Below are positions 1 to 7,812 of a DNA stretch of 13,778 bases, piece by piece; positions within the stretch are counted from its first letter, which is position 1, and each line of letters opens with the position of its first letter. Under the pieces are notes generated by a model that was not told where the DNA came from, ran no database searches, and was given only the letters and a program-made list of their open reading frames with translations. The translations under genes and the position numbers were made by a program. Source of the DNA: Flavobacteriaceae bacterium (GTDB lineage Bacteria > Bacteroidota > Bacteroidia > Flavobacteriales > Flavobacteriaceae); NCBI GenBank assembly GCA_002700405.1, contig PACY01000020.1, forward strand, positions 32,983 through 46,760. Reading direction: 5' to 3'.

Positions 1-963
1 ACTGATTCAAAAACATTTAATAATCCAAAAAATTTATACACTTATTTTGGATTGATAGTTGATCTTTATGATCAAGATTTAAAATCTGCTGAAGAACTTT
101 TCACTAAGTATGATGAAATTTCTGAAAAGGTAGAAAAGGAAATAAAAAATTATACAAATAAGGTAAATGAATTCTTGCCAGATGAAATCTCAGAGTCTGA
201 TGTAGAATTGTCACCTAAAGATAAAAAACGTGTTAGTTCTTATAATAGTTTTTTAAAGGCTTATGATCAAATTTCAAAAGGAATGGAAAAGAAGGTTGGA
301 GATAGAGCGAACTGTGATAATTTGATTGTTTTATATGATAGAAGTTATGAAGAAAATAAGGACAATGGAATTTGGTTACAAAGAGCTTTAAATAGATTAT
401 TTAATAAAGAATGCATGGATTCTGAGCTATTTGTTAAAATCCTTCAGCAAAAAAATATGTTGGATCCAAATGCATCTACATCGTATTATTTAGGAATTAT
501 TAAAGCAAAAGAAGGAAAATCATCTGAAGCTCTTGAATACTATAATCAAGCAATTGAACTTGAAAATGACGCATATGAAAAAGCTAAAATATTATTTAGG
601 ATTGCAACTCAATTTAAAAAGGACGGTTTGTTTTCTAGAGCTAGATCATATTATATACAAGCCCTTAGGTTTAACCCATCTATGGGAAGATGTTATTTAG
701 CTATTGCTCAGATGTATGCTAGTAGTGCAAAAAATTGTGGTTCTGACAACTTTACTCAAAGAGCAGTTTATTGGTTAGCCTCTAATGAAGCACTTAAAGG
801 AAGTAGAGTCGATAGCAAATTAAGAAAACTAGCTAATCAAAGTTCTAGAAATTATTTAGCTAAAGCTCCTCAAAAAAGTGAAATCTTTTCTTCAGGAAGA
901 GAAGGCGAAATAATTAAGATAGGTTGTTGGATAGGAAGGACTGTCAAAGTACCTAAGCTATAG
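1..963 (+). CDS. TPR-repeat protein, 5' end outside the window
   Basis: Seen: the reading frame is open from the first base, so the gene starts upstream; 320 codons are visible, ending in TAG. Counting from the first codon here, the first part (about 20-110) is charged and helical. Tetratricopeptide-like helix pairs lie at about 158-190 (with SSEALEYYNQAIEL), 191-225 (SRARSYYIQALRFNP) and 228-260. The protein ends in a short hydrophobic/basic tail containing GCWIG and TVKVP. Known: a TPR protein with this kind of tail is commonly found just upstream of lptC in flavobacteria, and TPRs act as protein-binding scaffolds. Inferred: it is probably exported and works with the envelope genes that follow, but the signal peptide would lie outside the window, so this cannot be checked. 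The stop lies 2 bases before lptC, so the two are surely co-transcribed. The specific function is not known. The TTG at 52 is not the start, since the coding frame continues above it. Confidence 0.85.
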   Translation, partial: TDSKTFNNPKNLYTYFGLIVDLYDQDLKSAEELFTKYDEISEKVEKEIKNYTNKVNEFLPDEISESDVELSPKDKKRVSSYNSFLKAYDQISKGMEKKVGDRANCDNLIVLYDRSYEENKDNGIWLQRALNRLFNKECMDSELFVKILQQKNMLDPNASTSYYLGIIKAKEGKSSEALEYYNQAIELENDAYEKAKILFRIATQFKKDGLFSRARSYYIQALRFNPSMGRCYLAIAQMYASSAKNCGSDNFTQRAVYWLASNEALKGSRVDSKLRKLANQSSRNYLAKAPQKSEIFSSGREGEIIKIGCWIGRTVKVPKL

Positions 964-965
964 AT

Positions 966-1493
966 TTGAAAAAAATTAGTTTTATTATTACTCTTTTTGT
1001 TTTGATTTCATGTAATAATGATTTAGAAAATGTAATAGATATTACTTCATCAAAATCCTCAATTTCAGCAGCTGAAAATATAAATACTGTGTATACAGAC
1101 TCGGGACTTGTAAGCTCAATTTTGGAAAGCCCAAAAATGTTTAATTTCACTAATATGGATTTCCCGTATTTTGAATTTCCTAACAAGGTTAAAATCACTG
1201 TGTTTGATAAGAATAAGAACAAGAGTGTAATTACTGCTGATTATGCAATCTCTTATTCTAATACTGATTTAATTGATTTAAGAAAAAATGTTATTATTAC
1301 AACTCACCTAAAAGACACTCTAATAACTGATCAAATGTATTATAATAGAGTAGAAGAGTGGTTATTTACAAATTATCCATTTCAATTTATTTCAGCTGGC
1401 AAGGATATCTATGGGTCAGGATTTGATTCTGACAAAAGTTTTGAAAAAATAACTTTTTTAGATGTAAGCGGCTATGTAACTTTAGAAGATTAA
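966..1493 (+). CDS. lptC: LPS export lipoprotein LptC
   Basis: LptC is the periplasmic bridge of the Lpt machine, taking lipopolysaccharide from the inner-membrane LptBFG transporter towards LptA. Seen: 175 residues; a lipoprotein signal peptide with a hydrophobic stretch at 4-14 and a lipobox LISC with the lipidated Cys at 16; then a beta-rich domain with the LptC pattern of alternating strands (ADYAISYSNTDLIDLRKNVI at about 92-111, and ISAGKDIYGSGFDSD near the C-terminus). Known: Bacteroidota LptC is usually a lipoprotein, whereas E. coli LptC has a transmembrane anchor. The start is TTG at 966. There is an in-frame stop at 954-956, no ATG lies between, and the next Met (about codon 58) would remove the signal peptide and lipobox. 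It lies 2 bases after the TPR gene and 6 bases before the thioesterase. The identity rests on signal type, size, strand pattern and neighbours, because LptC sequences diverge strongly. Confidence 0.82.
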   Translation: MKKISFIITLFVLISCNNDLENVIDITSSKSSISAAENINTVYTDSGLVSSILESPKMFNFTNMDFPYFEFPNKVKITVFDKNKNKSVITADYAISYSNTDLIDLRKNVIITTHLKDTLITDQMYYNRVEEWLFTNYPFQFISAGKDIYGSGFDSDKSFEKITFLDVSGYVTLED

Positions 1494-1499
1494 TTTTTT

Positions 1500-1934
1500 A
1501 TGGATAAAGATTTTATAAAATATTTAGATTTTCATAGAACTAGAGGTGGAACAGGAAAAATATTCAACTTTAACTTCATTGACTATAAAGAAGGCTTTCT
1601 AAAGTTAGATGCAGAATTTACAGCACAAACTCTTAATCCAAATAGAACAGTGCAAGGAGGTATGATGACTGCTTTATTGGATGATATTACGAGCTTACTT
1701 ATTATTTATGAATCTAAAGGATCTTTATATCCTAATTCTACAAATCTTCATAGTCTGCATCACAGGCCATTATTTGAAGGGAAAGTATTTGCTACTGCAA
1801 CCATTATTAAAAAAGGAAAAAACATAGCAACTATAAAAGGTGAATTATTTAATTCAGATGGAAAACTAGCAGCAACTCTGATGCATACTGTTGTATTGAC
1901 TAAAGCTGATTTTCAATCACATATACCTAAATAA
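1500..1934 (+). CDS. PaaI-type hotdog-fold acyl-CoA thioesterase
   Basis: Likely hydrolyses an acyl-CoA (or acyl-carrier) thioester in the cytoplasm; the substrate cannot be told. Seen: 144 residues, normal for a single hotdog domain. The active-site segment is NPNRTVQGGMMTALLDD at about 46-62, followed by the long hotdog helix. The second half has the usual strands: NLHSLHHRPLFEG, then ATATIIKKGKNIATIKGEL and LAATLMHTVVL. Family members usually read HGG in the active-site loop; here it is Q52-G53-G54, a variant also seen in PaaI-like enzymes, and D61/D62 provide the acidic residue on the helix. No signal peptide or membrane segment. It sits between lptC and the small membrane protein, 6 bases after the first and 16 before the second, so it is in the same operon. 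That is an unexpected place for a thioesterase; a link to acyl turnover in lipid or LPS synthesis is only a guess. Confidence 0.8.
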   Translation: MDKDFIKYLDFHRTRGGTGKIFNFNFIDYKEGFLKLDAEFTAQTLNPNRTVQGGMMTALLDDITSLLIIYESKGSLYPNSTNLHSLHHRPLFEGKVFATATIIKKGKNIATIKGELFNSDGKLAATLMHTVVLTKADFQSHIPK

Positions 1935-1950
1935 TCATTAAATTTATAAT

Positions 1951-2142
1951 ATGAAATTATTAGGTTTTTTTAAGTATGCTTATCTGGGGTTTTTTGTATT
2001 ATTTTTTATAGAATTTCTTTTAAATTATAAAACTGATTTTAATAAGTCAATAGTTTTCTTAGTTCTATCTATATTATCAGTTTTATTATATTGGTTTAGA
2101 AATAAATATCAGAAGAGATTTAAAGACAGGGGGAAATTATAA
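1951..2142 (+). CDS. Small two-helix membrane protein, unknown function
   Basis: Seen: 63 residues with two hydrophobic segments, about 9-25 (YAYLGFFVLFFIEFLL) and 33-49 (KSIVFLVLSILSVLLYWF), joined by a short polar turn, and a strongly basic tail (RNKYQKRFKDRGKL). By the positive-inside rule both ends would face the cytoplasm. It starts with ATG and lies 16 bases after the thioesterase and 6 bases before the CNNM/CorC gene, tightly inside the operon. Known (from memory): a protein of this size and layout often lies just before the CNNM 'hemolysin' gene in flavobacteria, which argues for a real gene rather than a chance frame. I cannot assign a function. A helper of the Lpt bridge or of the CNNM protein is possible from position only. 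Confidence 0.7.
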   Translation: MKLLGFFKYAYLGFFVLFFIEFLLNYKTDFNKSIVFLVLSILSVLLYWFRNKYQKRFKDRGKL

Positions 2143-2148
2143 TTTATT

Positions 2149-3381
2149 ATGTCTGATATACCAATCATAGTTGCATCCCTTATTTTTTCTGCTTTTTTTT
2201 CTGGCATGGAGATAGCCTATGTATCAAGTAATAAGATTTCTATTGAAATTGAAAAAAAGAATACAGGCTTTATCTCTTCAATAATAAAAATTTTAACAAA
2301 AAAGCCTTCAAAATTTATTACCACTATGCTTATTGGAAACAGTATAGCATTGGTAATATATGGATTTTCAATGGGAGCATTATTAACTAGAGAATTTGAC
2401 TTAAACCTGTTTAACCAGACACTTGTATCAACCTTTATTATTCTTATTACTGCTGAATTTTTACCAAAAGTATTTTTTCAAATTTATTCATTAAAGTTTT
2501 TTAAAATATTCATACTTCCAGCATATTTTTTCTACATAGTTTTTTATTTTATTTCTGATTTTGTGACATGGATTTCAGATAGTTTTCTTAAAACTTTCTT
2601 TAATTCAAAAGGAGATAGTAAACAACTTCTCTTTTCAAAGGATGAATTAGGACATTATATAAATGAGCAAATTGAAGCAATTGAAAAAGATCAAGAAATA
2701 GATAGTGAAGTCCAAATATTCCAAAATGCATTGGATTTTTCAGATCTAAAATCAAGGGATATAATGATTCCTAGGATTGAATTAGTTGCAGTTGAGGTGC
2801 ATGATTACATTAATAATTTAAAATCTTTATTTATTTCTTCTGGTTATTCTAGAATTTTAATTTATAAAGATACAGTTGATGATGTTCTTGGGTATGCACA
2901 TTCATCGGATCTTTTTAATAAACCAAAATCAATTAAATCAATACTAATGCCAGTTGAATTTATACCAGAAGCTATGCATATTAAGGATGTACTTAACTTA
3001 TTGACAGTAAAAAGAAGGACTGTAGCAATAGTATTGGATGAATATGGAGGGACTTCTGGAATGATAACTATTGAAGATATTGTAGAAGAGCTCTTTGGAG
3101 AAATTGATGATGAATTTGATAATAATGAGTTATTAGAAAAGAAACTATCTGATAATGAATATGAATTTTCTGCTAGAATTGAGGTAGACTATATTAATGA
3201 AAAGTATAAATTACAGCTACCAGTTGGTGAAGAATATGAAACTTTAGGAGGCTTAATTGTAAACAGTACTGAAGAGATTCCTAAAATAAATGAAGAAATT
3301 AAACTAGATAATTTTTTGTTTAAAATTCTAGATGTTACTAACACAAGGATTAATTTAGTTTCTCTAAAGATAGATGCTTAA
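2149..3381 (+). CDS. CNNM/CorC-type membrane protein (DUF21, CBS pair, CorC domain)
   Basis: Inner-membrane protein of the family annotated as hemolysin C, CorC or CNNM, linked to Mg2+/divalent cation efflux in characterised members. Seen, in order over 410 residues: a DUF21/CNNM transmembrane domain at about 1-150, opening with the typical SAFFSGMEIAYVSSN; a two-CBS-domain nucleotide-binding module at about 200-325, with the family signature IMIPRIELVAVEV at 205-217 and DEYGGTSGMITIEDIVEELF from 297; and a C-terminal CorC/HlyC domain at about 333-408 (YETLGGLIVN). All parts are present and length is normal. Known: in Bacteroidota the related GldE is tied to gliding motility, but gldE usually neighbours gldD/ssb, not lptC, so this is more likely the general paralogue. 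It begins 6 bases after the small membrane protein. The 60-base spacer after it is the largest gap in the operon. Confidence 0.9.
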   Translation: MSDIPIIVASLIFSAFFSGMEIAYVSSNKISIEIEKKNTGFISSIIKILTKKPSKFITTMLIGNSIALVIYGFSMGALLTREFDLNLFNQTLVSTFIILITAEFLPKVFFQIYSLKFFKIFILPAYFFYIVFYFISDFVTWISDSFLKTFFNSKGDSKQLLFSKDELGHYINEQIEAIEKDQEIDSEVQIFQNALDFSDLKSRDIMIPRIELVAVEVHDYINNLKSLFISSGYSRILIYKDTVDDVLGYAHSSDLFNKPKSIKSILMPVEFIPEAMHIKDVLNLLTVKRRTVAIVLDEYGGTSGMITIEDIVEELFGEIDDEFDNNELLEKKLSDNEYEFSARIEVDYINEKYKLQLPVGEEYETLGGLIVNSTEEIPKINEEIKLDNFLFKILDVTNTRINLVSLKIDA

Positions 3382-3441
3382 GTTTTCATAATTAACAATA
3401 AAATGCTACTTTTGGCCACTATATTTTAAATTAATTTTTAA

Positions 3442-5592
3442 ATGGCAGTTTTAAATCAAATACGAGAAAGATCATTGTTTTTAATCTTAATAATTGCAAT
3501 GGCTTTATTTTCTTTTGTTTTTGCGGATGTGATAAACAAAGGTGGAGGAGCTTTGCCTGGAGATCAGAATGTTGTTGCTACAGTGAATGGAATTGAAATG
3601 GAAAGAGAAGATTTCATGAGAAAGGTAGAAAATTTAGAACGTCAAAATAGAGCTTCAAGATCAAATGTTCAATCAATGAATACTATTTGGGATATTGAAT
3701 TGAGAAGATTAATTCTTGCTTCTGAATTAGATCAATTAGGTATTACTGTTGAAAAAAATCTGATGAGAGATTTATTAAGAAATAATTTATTATCATTTGA
3801 TGAGTTTAGAAATTCTGAAGGTGAATTTGATCAGAGAAAATTAAATGAATTCATATCTAATCTAAAAGAAATCTCACCTGAGACTATGGACTTGCAAGGT
3901 TCTCAAATTAATTATGAATCCTGGAATAATTATGAATCTACAGTGGCATCTTCAGGACTAGAAAAAATTTATTTTGATCTTGTACGATCAGCATTGAATT
4001 CTACTGTATTTGATGGCAAGACTCAGCATGCTTATGAAAATGATAATGTTGATTTAAAATATGTTAAGATTCCTTATACATCAATACCTGATTCCTTGGT
4101 AAAAGTCACAAACTCTGATGTTAAGAAATATATGCAACAAAACAAAAGTGATTTTGAGGTTAAAGCATCTCGAGATCTGATATATGTTAAGTTTGAAGAA
4201 AACCCTTCAGAAAGTGATCAAAAACAAATAGAAGTTCAACTTGAAGAGCTATTAAAGGATCGCGAGGAATTTGATTTTGACACAAAAACAACCAAAAAAG
4301 TATTAGGATTTAAAAACACTAATGATAATGAAGAGTTTTTAAATTTAAATTCAGCGATTAAGTTATATGATTCGTATGTTTTTGAGAATTCCTTCTCTAA
4401 AGAAATGGAACCGATAATTTATTCTATGAAAAAGGGTGAACTTTATGGGCCCTATAAGGAAGGAGACTATATAAAAATTACAAAATTAGTAAATACTAGA
4501 AAAATACCTGATTCTGTAAAGGTTAGGCATATACTGATTCCATATAGCGGATCTTTAAGAAGTGATCCTAATGAAATAAAAACAAAAGAACAGGCAAAGA
4601 AAACTGCAGATAGTATTTATAGAATTGTTTTAAGAAGACCCAATAAGTTCAAAAGCCTTTTAGAATTATCATCTGATAAGGCTAGCAATGAAAATGATGG
4701 TGAAATTGAATTTTCATATGTAGATGGATTTGCACCAGAATTTAAAGATTTTTCTTTTGAAAACAACGTTGGTAAAATATCAGTTGTAGAAACTGATTTT
4801 GGTTTTCATATAATTGAAATTTTGTCTCAATCTAGAAGAAAAAAAGCTGTAAAAGTTGCAAATTTAGCTTTAAAACTTGAGGCATCAGAGCGAACGATAG
4901 ATAGTATTTTTAATATTACTTCAAAATTTGAGATAGCAATTGATAAATCTAATTTTAGAGATGTCGCTAGTGATTTTAACTATAAGATTAATCCCGTTAA
5001 TAACATTAGAGAATTAAATGAAAATATTCCTGGGGTAGGCGCTCAAAGGTCTATTGTAAGATGGGCATACAATTCTGACACTAAACTTAATGACATAAGA
5101 CGATTTAATTTACAGAGTGGAGGATATTTAGTTGCAATGCTAACTTCTATTAATAATGAAGGATTAATGTCGGTTGATAAGGCATCTATTACAGCTATGT
5201 CAAAAATTAGAAAGGAAAAAAAGGCAAAGATGATTATTGATAAGGTTAATGAAAAAACATTAGAAAATATTTCATCCAATCAAAATCAAAATATCCAAAC
5301 AGCATTAGCTGTAAACATGAAAAATCCTGTACTTTCGGGGACTGGAAATGAACCATCAGTAGTTGGTTATGCTTTTGGTTTGGATGAAGGTGATACTTCT
5401 AAGGGTATTATTGGAAATAGTGGAGTTTTCTATATTCTTGTTGATAAGATTAAATATGCAAATGTGATGAGCAATTATCAAAGCTATATGAATTTAATAA
5501 ATTCAATTAATCTTGGATCATATAATTCAAAGGTCTATGAAGCTCTTTTAGAATCTGCTGAAATTGAAGATAATAGATCTTTATTTTACTAA
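3442..5592 (+). CDS. Membrane-anchored peptidyl-prolyl isomerase/chaperone, SurA/PpiD-like
   Basis: Periplasmic folding factor, probably helping secreted and outer-membrane proteins leave the Sec channel and fold. Seen: 716 residues; one N-terminal membrane segment (about 11-29) with a basic start, as in PpiD, and no cleavage site, so it is an anchor; a SurA-N-like helical region to about 200; a degenerate parvulin-like unit at about 222-351 ending in GELYGPYKEGDYIKITKLV; then a well-kept parvulin domain at about 358-461, with VRHILIPYSG (H363), DGEIEFSYVDGFAPEF and TDFGFHIIEI (H456). The long C-terminal part (465-716) has no motif I recognise but suits the chaperone arms of the family. Known: flavobacteria commonly carry a 700-residue isomerase after the CNNM gene. 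Its stop is 2 bases from the stop of the convergent GHMP kinase gene, so no separate terminator fits between them. Confidence 0.88.
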   Translation: MAVLNQIRERSLFLILIIAMALFSFVFADVINKGGGALPGDQNVVATVNGIEMEREDFMRKVENLERQNRASRSNVQSMNTIWDIELRRLILASELDQLGITVEKNLMRDLLRNNLLSFDEFRNSEGEFDQRKLNEFISNLKEISPETMDLQGSQINYESWNNYESTVASSGLEKIYFDLVRSALNSTVFDGKTQHAYENDNVDLKYVKIPYTSIPDSLVKVTNSDVKKYMQQNKSDFEVKASRDLIYVKFEENPSESDQKQIEVQLEELLKDREEFDFDTKTTKKVLGFKNTNDNEEFLNLNSAIKLYDSYVFENSFSKEMEPIIYSMKKGELYGPYKEGDYIKITKLVNTRKIPDSVKVRHILIPYSGSLRSDPNEIKTKEQAKKTADSIYRIVLRRPNKFKSLLELSSDKASNENDGEIEFSYVDGFAPEFKDFSFENNVGKISVVETDFGFHIIEILSQSRRKKAVKVANLALKLEASERTIDSIFNITSKFEIAIDKSNFRDVASDFNYKINPVNNIRELNENIPGVGAQRSIVRWAYNSDTKLNDIRRFNLQSGGYLVAMLTSINNEGLMSVDKASITAMSKIRKEKKAKMIIDKVNEKTLENISSNQNQNIQTALAVNMKNPVLSGTGNEPSVVGYAFGLDEGDTSKGIIGNSGVFYILVDKIKYANVMSNYQSYMNLINSINLGSYNSKVYEALLESAEIEDNRSLFY

Positions 5593-5594
5593 AC

Positions 5595-6500
5595 TTAATA
5601 AACTAAATCTTTGTAAGGTATAATTTCATTATATCCTTTTTCAGCAAAATATTTCATATTTTGTTTATTTCCTGTAACTAGAATAAAATCGCCTCCCCAA
5701 GCACCAAGGCTTTTAATAGCTCCACTTTGATAATCTTTAAAAAGTATATTTTTAATTGGATCCAGATTTATAGTTTTTGAAATAATTTTTTCATGTTCTA
5801 GTATTAATTTTTCAAATTCAGTCAATGTATTTGATTTAATTATTGATGAACAAATAGAGTTTATTTTAGGAATAATATTTTTTATTGCATTTTTGTGAGA
5901 TCTATAATTTTTTATTGCCTCTGAAGTATTTTGTTTATTTCCTAAGTAGATAAAAAATAAATTTTCTTTAAATGATGGATTAAAATTAGAATTTTCTATT
6001 ATCCTTTTATCTTTAGTTTTTTGATATACTATTGGATTAAATTTGTCACAGCATGCAATATCATATCCACTTCCATTAAATGTTAGGTCAAGTAAGTCAT
6101 ATGGGTTAATTTTTGCCCATAGTGATAGGTTGTTAATTAAAGTTGAAGAAGTTCCTAGCCCCCAATCTTTTGAAAATCCTAGTCTAGTTTTAAAATCAAT
6201 TCCTAAATCAGTAAAAACACTTTTATTAAGCTTTTTAATTGCTTTAAAAATTGTAACTAATTTCTCTGAAAATTTATTATTTCCTTTATATGAGAAGCTG
6301 TTTTCTGATATAATAAATGTTTCATTAAACCAAACTTCTCCATCATAGTCATAGCTTGTCCATTTAATTTTATTCTTTTTTTCTATTTGATTTATTTCTA
6401 GGGACTGGGAAAATTTTGACGGAAGAGCTAATGCTTTTGCCCCATCCAATACTAGATATTCAGATGTTAATAATATTTTGCCATTACTACTATACTTCAT
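5595..6500 (-). CDS. GYDIA-family GHMP kinase, probably mevalonate pathway
   Basis: ATP-dependent small-molecule kinase of the GHMP superfamily (galactokinase, homoserine, mevalonate and phosphomevalonate kinases). Seen: 301 residues; an N-terminal segment GKILLTSEYLVLDGAKALAL (from residue 7) matching the substrate-side start of mevalonate-type kinases; the ATP-binding loop WGLGTSSTL at 113-121 (GLG-S-S form); the signature GSGYDIAC at 143-150, which gives the family its name, with D147 as the candidate catalytic acid; and near the C-terminus a stretch GAIKSLGAWGGDFILV that fits GHMP motif 3. The gene overlaps the 3' end of the HMG-CoA reductase gene by 11 bases, implying translational coupling and a shared pathway. 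Known: this family is found mainly in Bacteroidota and its exact substrate is, as far as I know, not settled. Mevalonate or phosphomevalonate kinase is the obvious guess. Confidence 0.88.
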   Translation of the reverse strand: MKYSSNGKILLTSEYLVLDGAKALALPSKFSQSLEINQIEKKNKIKWTSYDYDGEVWFNETFIISENSFSYKGNNKFSEKLVTIFKAIKKLNKSVFTDLGIDFKTRLGFSKDWGLGTSSTLINNLSLWAKINPYDLLDLTFNGSGYDIACCDKFNPIVYQKTKDKRIIENSNFNPSFKENLFFIYLGNKQNTSEAIKNYRSHKNAIKNIIPKINSICSSIIKSNTLTEFEKLILEHEKIISKTINLDPIKNILFKDYQSGAIKSLGAWGGDFILVTGNKQNMKYFAEKGYNEIIPYKDLVY

Positions 6501-7812
6501 CTGAATTGCGAAGTTTAATTAAATAATTTTGAACATCTCTGTTATTTACAATTTTATCTTTAAAGAATTCTACAGCCAATTTTTTTTCATCTTCATTTGC
6601 TTTTAATGAATTCAAAATATTAATTAAATGCATTTTCATATGTCCTTGTTGAATTCCAGAAGTTATTAGAGATCTTAATGCTCCATAGTTTTGAGCTAAA
6701 CCTACTGCTGCAGTTATTTGCATTAACTCTTCAGCATTCGGATTATCTAGTATTTCTAATGCCAGTTTCACTAGGGGATGGAGATTTGTTATTCCTCCAA
6801 CTGTTCCTAATGCTAGAGGCACTTTAATTGAAAAATTAAACGTATCATTTTCAATTTTAGCTTTGCTTAATCCTTTATATTTTCCTTCTTTTGATGCATA
6901 GGCATGAATGCCAGCTTCAATTGCTCTAAAATCATTTCCTGTTGCAATACTAATTGCATCAATACCATTCATAATACCTTTATTATGAGTAACAGCTCTT
7001 GATGTATCTAATTGGGCTATTTTAACTGCTTGAACAAACTTTTCAGAGTAATTTTCATAATTTTCTATTTTATCTAATTCTTCAACCTTGCAAGAGACTT
7101 CAGCTTTAACAATACACTCAGGAACATAATTTGAAAGAATGCTCATAATAATTGTAATGTCATTTGACTGTATTTTATATTCTTTAAATAATGATGATTT
7201 TTCTTTAAACGATTTTGAAATCTGCTCAAGACAGGAATTTATAAAATTTGCTCCCATTGCATCCACAGTGTCAAATGAAACATTGATTTGATAATACCCC
7301 TTCATATCACTTGTTCTATTGATTAATTCAATGTCAATTATTCCACCACCTCTTTTTTTCATATTTGATGTTATGGTTTCAGTATCTTGAATTAGTGTAG
7401 ACTTTATATAATTAAAATAGGATGTAATTAATTCTTTCTCACCTAAATATGTAAAGTGAACTTGACCATTCTTTATTTTAGAAATAATTTTAGTTTTAAA
7501 CCCACCTAGTCTTGACCATAACTTTGCAGATTTTGATGCTGCGGCAACTACAGAGCTTTCCTCAATTACCATAGGAATACTATAGCCTTTGTGATTGATT
7601 AAAAAATTGGGAGCAATTGAAAATGGTAAATAAAAATTGCTTAATGTGTTTTCAGAGAATTCATCGTGTAGTCTTTGAAGATTTTCATCATCATTCCAAT
7701 ATTGTTTTAATATTTTTTTTGCAGCTTCACTTTCTTTGAAGAAATTATCTACTATCCAATTTGTCTTTTCTTCTTTACTTAGTTTTGAAAAACCATTAAT
7801 TTCTTTACTCAT
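6490..7812 (-). CDS. Hydroxymethylglutaryl-CoA reductase, class II (degradative-type fold)
   Basis: Interconverts HMG-CoA and mevalonate with NAD(P)H in the cytoplasm; here most likely the committed step of the mevalonate route to isoprenoids. Seen: 440 residues, close to the Pseudomonas mevalonii enzyme (about 430) and without the membrane domain of class I. Catalytic residues can be placed by motif: Glu in VIEESSVVAAASKSAK (E84/E85), Lys278 in THNKGIMNG, Asp294 in ATGND sixteen residues later, and His391 in QQGHMKMH. The cofactor-domain motif DAMGANFIN is intact, as are GTVGGITNLHP and the surrounding HMG-CoA-binding helix. It starts with ATG at 7812, facing the peptide transporter gene across a 118-base gap, and overlaps the GHMP kinase gene by 11 bases at its end. 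Class II enzymes may run either way in vivo, but the kinase partner argues for synthesis. Cofactor choice cannot be read with confidence. Confidence 0.95.
   Translation of the reverse strand: MSKEINGFSKLSKEEKTNWIVDNFFKESEAAKKILKQYWNDDENLQRLHDEFSENTLSNFYLPFSIAPNFLINHKGYSIPMVIEESSVVAAASKSAKLWSRLGGFKTKIISKIKNGQVHFTYLGEKELITSYFNYIKSTLIQDTETITSNMKKRGGGIIDIELINRTSDMKGYYQINVSFDTVDAMGANFINSCLEQISKSFKEKSSLFKEYKIQSNDITIIMSILSNYVPECIVKAEVSCKVEELDKIENYENYSEKFVQAVKIAQLDTSRAVTHNKGIMNGIDAISIATGNDFRAIEAGIHAYASKEGKYKGLSKAKIENDTFNFSIKVPLALGTVGGITNLHPLVKLALEILDNPNAEELMQITAAVGLAQNYGALRSLITSGIQQGHMKMHLINILNSLKANEDEKKLAVEFFKDKIVNNRDVQNYLIKLRNSDEV

Noticed and set aside
52..54. TTG as start of the TPR protein
   Set aside because: The frame continues without a stop to base 1 and reads like normal coding sequence, so the true start is outside the window.
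953..1222. Minus-strand open frame of 89 codons
   Set aside because: Lies antisense to lptC, whose lipobox and LptC-like strands are clear; its composition looks like a mirror of coding sequence and it has no recognisable domain.
2149..3381. Assignment of the CNNM/CorC gene as gldE (gliding motility)
   Set aside because: Domain layout is shared, but no gld gene is nearby and the lptC neighbourhood points to the general CNNM-type paralogue.
3382..3441. Promoter with TTTTG at 3410-3414 and TAATTTTT at 3432-3439 ahead of the isomerase gene
   Set aside because: Spacing of 17 fits, but transcription would then start at or inside the ATG at 3442. The 60-base spacer may hold another start signal, but I cannot point to one.
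5043..5279. Minus-strand open frame of 78 codons inside the isomerase gene
   Set aside because: Fully antisense within a well-supported long gene, with no motif; a shadow frame.
6043..6348. Plus-strand open frame of 101 codons
   Set aside because: Antisense to the GHMP kinase, including its ATP loop; no signal or domain of its own.
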